Positions 34,565 through 37,759 of a stretch of DNA of 37,759 nt are shown here, piece by piece; positions within the stretch are counted from its first letter, which is position 1, and each line of letters begins with the position of its first letter. The translations under genes and the position numbers were made by a program. Source of the DNA: an uncultured Lachnospiraceae bacterium (GTDB lineage Bacteria > Bacillota > Clostridia > Lachnospirales > Lachnospiraceae). The stretch covers positions 1 through 37,759 of the forward strand of contig CAJLRL010000023.1 in the NCBI GenBank assembly GCA_905209075.1. The letters run 5' to 3'. The notes beneath the pieces were generated by a model. That model saw only the letters and a list, made by a program, of their open reading frames with translations, had not been told where the DNA came from and searched no databases.

Positions 34565-37201
34565 TTATTTTCTGCCCTCACCAATCATTTTCACAATCTG
34601 TATCACTGCTGTCGGGATAAACGCAAGTCCCAGTATTTTAACCATATTTCCTGTGGTAAGCGTTGAGACTGAAAAAACGCTGCTCATTACCGGAACAAAT
34701 AAAACAACTAAAAGCAAAAACGTTCCTGCAATGAATGCACCTATACTGTACTTATTTGATAAAAATCCAATTTTAAATATTGATTCTTTGCGTCTGCAGT
34801 TAAATCCATGAAACAGCCGGGCAAGAGTAAGCACTGAAAATGCCATCGTTGATGCCATAGCCGCATTTTGGCTGTAGCCTATATAATATGCACACATAGT
34901 AACCACTGCGATGAGTGCTCCCTGCGAAAACATTTTTGCAAGGAAATCCTTTGTAAGAATCCCCTCAGATGGATCACGCGGTTTATTTTTTAAAAGTCCG
35001 GGATCTGCCGGTTCCATCCCTATCGCAAGTGCCGGAAGTGAATCTGTAAGCAGATTTATAAAAAGAAGATGCACCGGAGCAAACGGAACCGGAAGTGCCA
35101 TTATCGATGTGTAAAGCACACATAGTATCGCAGCCGTATTCCCTGACAGTAAAAACAGGATAGCATTTTTTATATTTCTGTATACATTTCTTCCATTTGC
35201 AACCGCTTTTATGATCGTTGCAAAATTATCATCTGAAAGCACCATAGCTGCTGCATCCTTTGCTACCTCCGTACCGGTTATGCCCATAGCAACGCCTACA
35301 TCAGCCTTTTTTAAGGCTGGAGCATCGTTTACTCCGTCTCCGGTCATAGCAGCTATCCTTCCTTTTTTCTGCCATGCATCCACTATCCTTATCTTATGTT
35401 CCGGCGAAACCCTGGCATAAACAGATATTTTTTCTATTTTTTCAGCAAGCTGCTCGTTTGATATTTCATCTAACTGTGCACCGGTAAGCGCTATGTCACC
35501 TTTGGAATATATCCCTATTTTTTCTGCGATTGCAACAGCTGTCGTTTTGTGGTCACCTGTTATCATAACAGTTTTTATTCCCGCTTCTTTTGCTTTCTGG
35601 ACAGCTTTTATGGATTCTTCCCTTGGCGGATCTACCATAGATATAAGCCCTAAAAATGTAAATCCATTTTCCTTTTCTATGCTGAGTTTATCTGTCATTT
35701 CTTTATATGCAAATGCAAGCACCCTGAGTCCATTTTCTGAGAATATCCTGTTCTGCTCTCTTATGATCTCTTTCTCATCAGCTGTCATTTTCCTTATTTC
35801 GTCTGAATAGCTTACATACTTACATTTATCAATAAGAACATCTACAGCACCTTTCGTAAAAACCGTATCAATCCCATCAATACTGTGCTTTGCACTCATC
35901 AGCTTTCTATCTGAGTCAAATGGTATTTCTTCTATTCTGAGCATTTTTTCTCTTAGGATGTCTTCGTCTATTCTGCCATCCCTGCATATTTTCCCATCAT
36001 CCGACTTTATCTTCTGACACATTTCTATAAGCGCATACTCGGTCGGATCTCCTATTCCTTTTCCATTTACGACTTCAGAATCATTTGCAAGTACCGCATC
36101 ATATAAAAGATATCTGTGAACGCAGTTTTTTGTATCAAGCTCCTCCGGCGAAAAAACCTTTCCATCAGCATACAGATTCTGGACTGTCATTTTATTCTGG
36201 GTTAATGTTCCTGTTTTGTCGGAACAGATAACAGATACACATCCTAAGCTTTCAACTGCCTTAAGATTTTTTATTATGGCATTTTCTTTTGCCATTTTTT
36301 GTGTTCCAAAAGCCTGCACTATCGTGACGATCGAACCAAGCGCCTCCGGAATCGCTGCAACTGCAAGTGCTACAGCAAACATCAGTGCGTCAAGCAGCTG
36401 CATATGCCGGTATAACCCAAGTGCAAATACTATAATTGAAATTATGATTATCAGTATCGCAAGCTTCTTTGAAAATTTATCCAGACTTTCCTGAAGCGGT
36501 GTCTTTCTTTCTTTTGAAAGATTCATAAGATCTGCTATACGCCCTATCTCTGTATCCATACCTGTAGCTGTAACTACAACCTCAGCCCTTCCGTATGTAA
36601 CTAGACTTCCTGAATATACCATATTTATCCTGTCAGCCAGTGCCGTATTTTCATCGAGTACACATTTACTTTTTTCTATATTTACTGATTCTCCGGTAAG
36701 TGAGCTTTCGTTTACCTGCAGCGAATAATTGTTAAGAATATAACAGTCTGCAACTACCATATCCCCCGCCTCAAGTATTATGATGTCACCCGGAACTATC
36801 TGCTGCGATGGTAATTCTTTTTTTACCCCACCCCTTATTACTTTTGCATTAGGGGATGACAGTTTTTTTAAGCTCTCCAGTGATTTTTCTGCCTTTACAT
36901 GCTGAATCGTTCCAAGTACAGCATTCATCACAAGTACGACAAGGATCACAACTGTACTTGAGACATTACCCGAAAACATTGATATCACTGCTGCTGCGAT
37001 TAGAATGATAACAAGCAGGTCACAGAACTGTCCCAGAAATACCTGCAATATGCTTTTCTTTTTTCCCTCCCTCAGTACATTTTCGCCTTTTTCATTTAAA
37101 ATCTCCTCTGCCTTTTCCTCTGTGAGTCCATCTTCTGTGACTTTGAAACATTTCAGGATCTCAGCCTCCGGATAACTCCAGTATTTTTTTTCATTTTGCA
37201 T
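34565..37201 (-). CDS. P-type (P2A) calcium/manganese-transporting ATPase
   Basis: An 878-residue cation pump. It has the actuator TGES (169-172), phosphorylation site CSDKTGTLT (Asp328), TGDGVNDAPAL, and about ten membrane helices. Ion-site residues of the SERCA/PMR1 class are kept: Glu286 in PEAL (helix 4; PEGL in SERCA) and NLLTD in helix 6. These fit Ca2+ or Mn2+ export. An AAGGAG ribosome site precedes the ATG. The leader (37202-37452) carries a probable Mn2+-sensing riboswitch and terminator, a combination known for P-type Mn exporters, which shifts the inference towards manganese. First gene of an operon with pit and the DUF47 gene. Confidence 0.95.
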   Translation of the reverse strand: MQNEKKYWSYPEAEILKCFKVTEDGLTEEKAEEILNEKGENVLREGKKKSILQVFLGQFCDLLVIILIAAAVISMFSGNVSSTVVILVVLVMNAVLGTIQHVKAEKSLESLKKLSSPNAKVIRGGVKKELPSQQIVPGDIIILEAGDMVVADCYILNNYSLQVNESSLTGESVNIEKSKCVLDENTALADRINMVYSGSLVTYGRAEVVVTATGMDTEIGRIADLMNLSKERKTPLQESLDKFSKKLAILIIIISIIVFALGLYRHMQLLDALMFAVALAVAAIPEALGSIVTIVQAFGTQKMAKENAIIKNLKAVESLGCVSVICSDKTGTLTQNKMTVQNLYADGKVFSPEELDTKNCVHRYLLYDAVLANDSEVVNGKGIGDPTEYALIEMCQKIKSDDGKICRDGRIDEDILREKMLRIEEIPFDSDRKLMSAKHSIDGIDTVFTKGAVDVLIDKCKYVSYSDEIRKMTADEKEIIREQNRIFSENGLRVLAFAYKEMTDKLSIEKENGFTFLGLISMVDPPREESIKAVQKAKEAGIKTVMITGDHKTTAVAIAEKIGIYSKGDIALTGAQLDEISNEQLAEKIEKISVYARVSPEHKIRIVDAWQKKGRIAAMTGDGVNDAPALKKADVGVAMGITGTEVAKDAAAMVLSDDNFATIIKAVANGRNVYRNIKNAILFLLSGNTAAILCVLYTSIMALPVPFAPVHLLFINLLTDSLPALAIGMEPADPGLLKNKPRDPSEGILTKDFLAKMFSQGALIAVVTMCAYYIGYSQNAAMASTMAFSVLTLARLFHGFNCRRKESIFKIGFLSNKYSIGAFIAGTFLLLVVLFVPVMSSVFSVSTLTTGNMVKILGLAFIPTAVIQIVKMIGEGRK

Positions 37202-37249
37202 ACTTTTCTCCTTTTCACTACAATTATTATCAGCATCGCTTTTCAGTAC

Positions 37250-37307
37250 AAAAAAAGAAGGAACGAAACTCTTATTGCACTAAAAAGTACAATAAAAGTC
37301 TCGTTCC
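37250..37307 (-). terminator. Leader terminator (expression platform) before the P-type ATPase gene
   Basis: Arms of 22 bases (37260-37281 and 37286-37307) around a four-base loop, followed on the minus strand by TTC and T7. The three imperfect positions are A-C on the plus strand but G-U pairs on the minus strand, so the structure is built for minus-strand RNA. It ends about 50 bases before the start codon. AGTGCA in its 3' arm can pair instead with TGCACT just after the aptamer. Confidence 0.8.
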
Positions 37308-37317
37308 TCCATAAAAA

Positions 37318-37415
37318 GTGCACTGCCCGGTCAGCCTCTGATGTATATCCACCCGGCTGGCGTGATGACGAACAGCACAACATCGTATCCTTGATGTGAA
37401 CTACTCCCTAATATT
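37318..37415 (-). ncRNA. yybP-ykoY-like (Mn2+) riboswitch aptamer
   Basis: The minus-strand RNA contains GGGAGUAG (plus-strand 37401-37408), the family's hallmark first loop, then a stem CACAUC/GAUGU(U)GUG, then CGUCAUCACGCC, a stem CAGCC/GGCUG and GACC near the 3' end. Order and spacing fit the yybP-ykoY class, which senses Mn2+ and commonly precedes P-type ATPases, TerC and YebN/MntP exporters. I could not pair the closing P1 helix as cleanly as in textbook members, so a divergent member or another leader RNA is possible. The terminator downstream suggests that Mn2+ binding turns the operon on. Confidence 0.7.
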
Positions 37416-37424
37416 TGTTTATAA

Positions 37425-37452
37425 GCTATCATAAATGTGAGATGGTTGTCAA
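37425..37452 (-). promoter_or_regulatory. Promoter of the ATPase-pit-DUF47 operon
   Basis: A perfect -35 TTGACA (37447-37452) on the minus strand with a weak -10 GATAGC after 16 bases. The predicted start falls just before the riboswitch, which fits. Confidence 0.5.
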
Positions 37453-37475
37453 GTCGTTGCTGTGATTTTATCTTT

Positions 37476-37759
37476 CCTTTTTTGTTGAACAAGAGCGATA
37501 GACGGCGCAAGGTGTCCAGTGGACACCTGCTCTGCGCCGACCGTAGTGGAACGAAGATGCTCGAACTTTGAGCCCCGGATGGGGCTCTTTCGACGAAAAA
37601 GGGACATCCTTTCCGGATGTCCTTTTTTTGTTGAACAGAAGCGATAGACGGCGCAAGGTGTCCGGTGGACACCTGCTCTGCGCCGACCGCAGTGGAACGG
37701 AGACGCTCGAACTTTGAGCCCCGGATGGGGCTCTTTCAACGAAAAAAGGACATCCTTTT
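37476..37759. repeat. Tandem 146-bp hairpin repeats (two units, second cut by window edge)
   Basis: Two head-to-tail units with a 146-base period (GTTGAAC at 37484 and 37630). Each unit has three hairpins: a nested one with outer arms GGCGCA/TGCGCC and inner GGTGTCC/GGACACC, a second GAGCCCC/GGGGCTC, and a terminator-like GGACATCC/GGATGTCC with T-run. The units differ at about eight positions, mostly A/G or C/T changes. The repeats are clearly more GC-rich than neighbouring DNA. Long open frames on the minus strand here (96 and 113 codons) simply follow the repeat and have no ribosome site worth noting. The array may continue beyond the window. Confidence 0.85.
37596..37629. terminator. Bidirectional terminator hairpin between repeat units
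   Basis: GGACATCC/GGATGTCC stem, TTTCC loop, A5 before and T7 after. It belongs to the 146-base repeat and recurs at the right edge (37741-37759, cut). Confidence 0.75.

Noticed and set aside
37331..37739. Overlapping minus-strand open frames of 62-113 codons in the tandem repeat
   Set aside because: Their sequences simply repeat with the DNA unit and read through hairpins and terminators. Treated as non-coding repeat.
37476..37759. CRISPR array
   Set aside because: The period is 146 bases with no short repeat/variable spacer pattern, and no cas genes are present.

Overview
The window looks like chromosomal DNA from an anaerobic, low-to-moderate GC Firmicute, most likely a Clostridia/Lachnospiraceae-type organism. 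The evidence is AT-rich intergenic DNA with sigma-A-type promoters and AGGAGG-type ribosome sites, a conserved small protein next to radA that I associate with Lachnospiraceae, ferredoxin-linked pyruvate metabolism with a lactate dehydrogenase, a phosphofructokinase of pyrophosphate type, and many c-di-GMP and chemotaxis proteins. I see no rRNA, tRNA, CRISPR array, transposase, recombinase or phage gene. Nearly every gene is on the minus strand; only the phosphofructokinase and L,D-transpeptidase pair (8966-11664) is on the plus strand.

Layout. 1-4625: radA, a small conserved protein and clpC (DNA repair and protein quality control). 4646-8857: a methyl-accepting chemotaxis protein, an S66 LD-carboxypeptidase, a small unknown protein and a PflA-like radical SAM protein. 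8966-11733: PFK and L,D-transpeptidase, closed by a strong terminator. 11746-20169: a segment bounded by two inverted copies of a structured repeat that share 112 identical bases; it holds a heterodimeric ABC exporter pair, a DtxR-family metal regulator with palindromic operator candidates, a PAS-GGDEF-EAL protein, a MalY/PatB-type aminotransferase and a DUF3737 beta-helix protein. 20173-23732: lactate dehydrogenase, a stand-alone CheY-like receiver, and 2-isopropylmalate synthase fused to an AraC-type DNA-binding domain. 23795-28969: DegV, a LysR regulator and a four-subunit 2-oxoacid:ferredoxin oxidoreductase (order gamma-delta-alpha-beta) with a clear promoter. 28997-32835: two c-di-GMP signalling proteins in one operon. 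32864-37452: P-type Ca/Mn ATPase, Pit phosphate transporter and a DUF47/PhoU-like protein in one operon, preceded by a leader that resembles the yybP-ykoY manganese riboswitch with a terminator as expression platform. 37476-37759: two tandem copies of a 146-bp GC-rich hairpin repeat, running off the window edge.

Most notable are (1) the single open frame joining LeuA to an AraC DNA-binding domain, which suggests a leucine-pathway enzyme that may also be a transcription factor, with a 16-bp palindrome just upstream; (2) the probable Mn-riboswitch-controlled operon that joins a cation ATPase to phosphate uptake; (3) the inverted structured repeats around an 8.4-kb segment; and (4) the tandem hairpin/terminator repeat at the right end. 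Functions are read from motifs only. Start sites were moved where a Shine-Dalgarno sequence clearly favours another codon.
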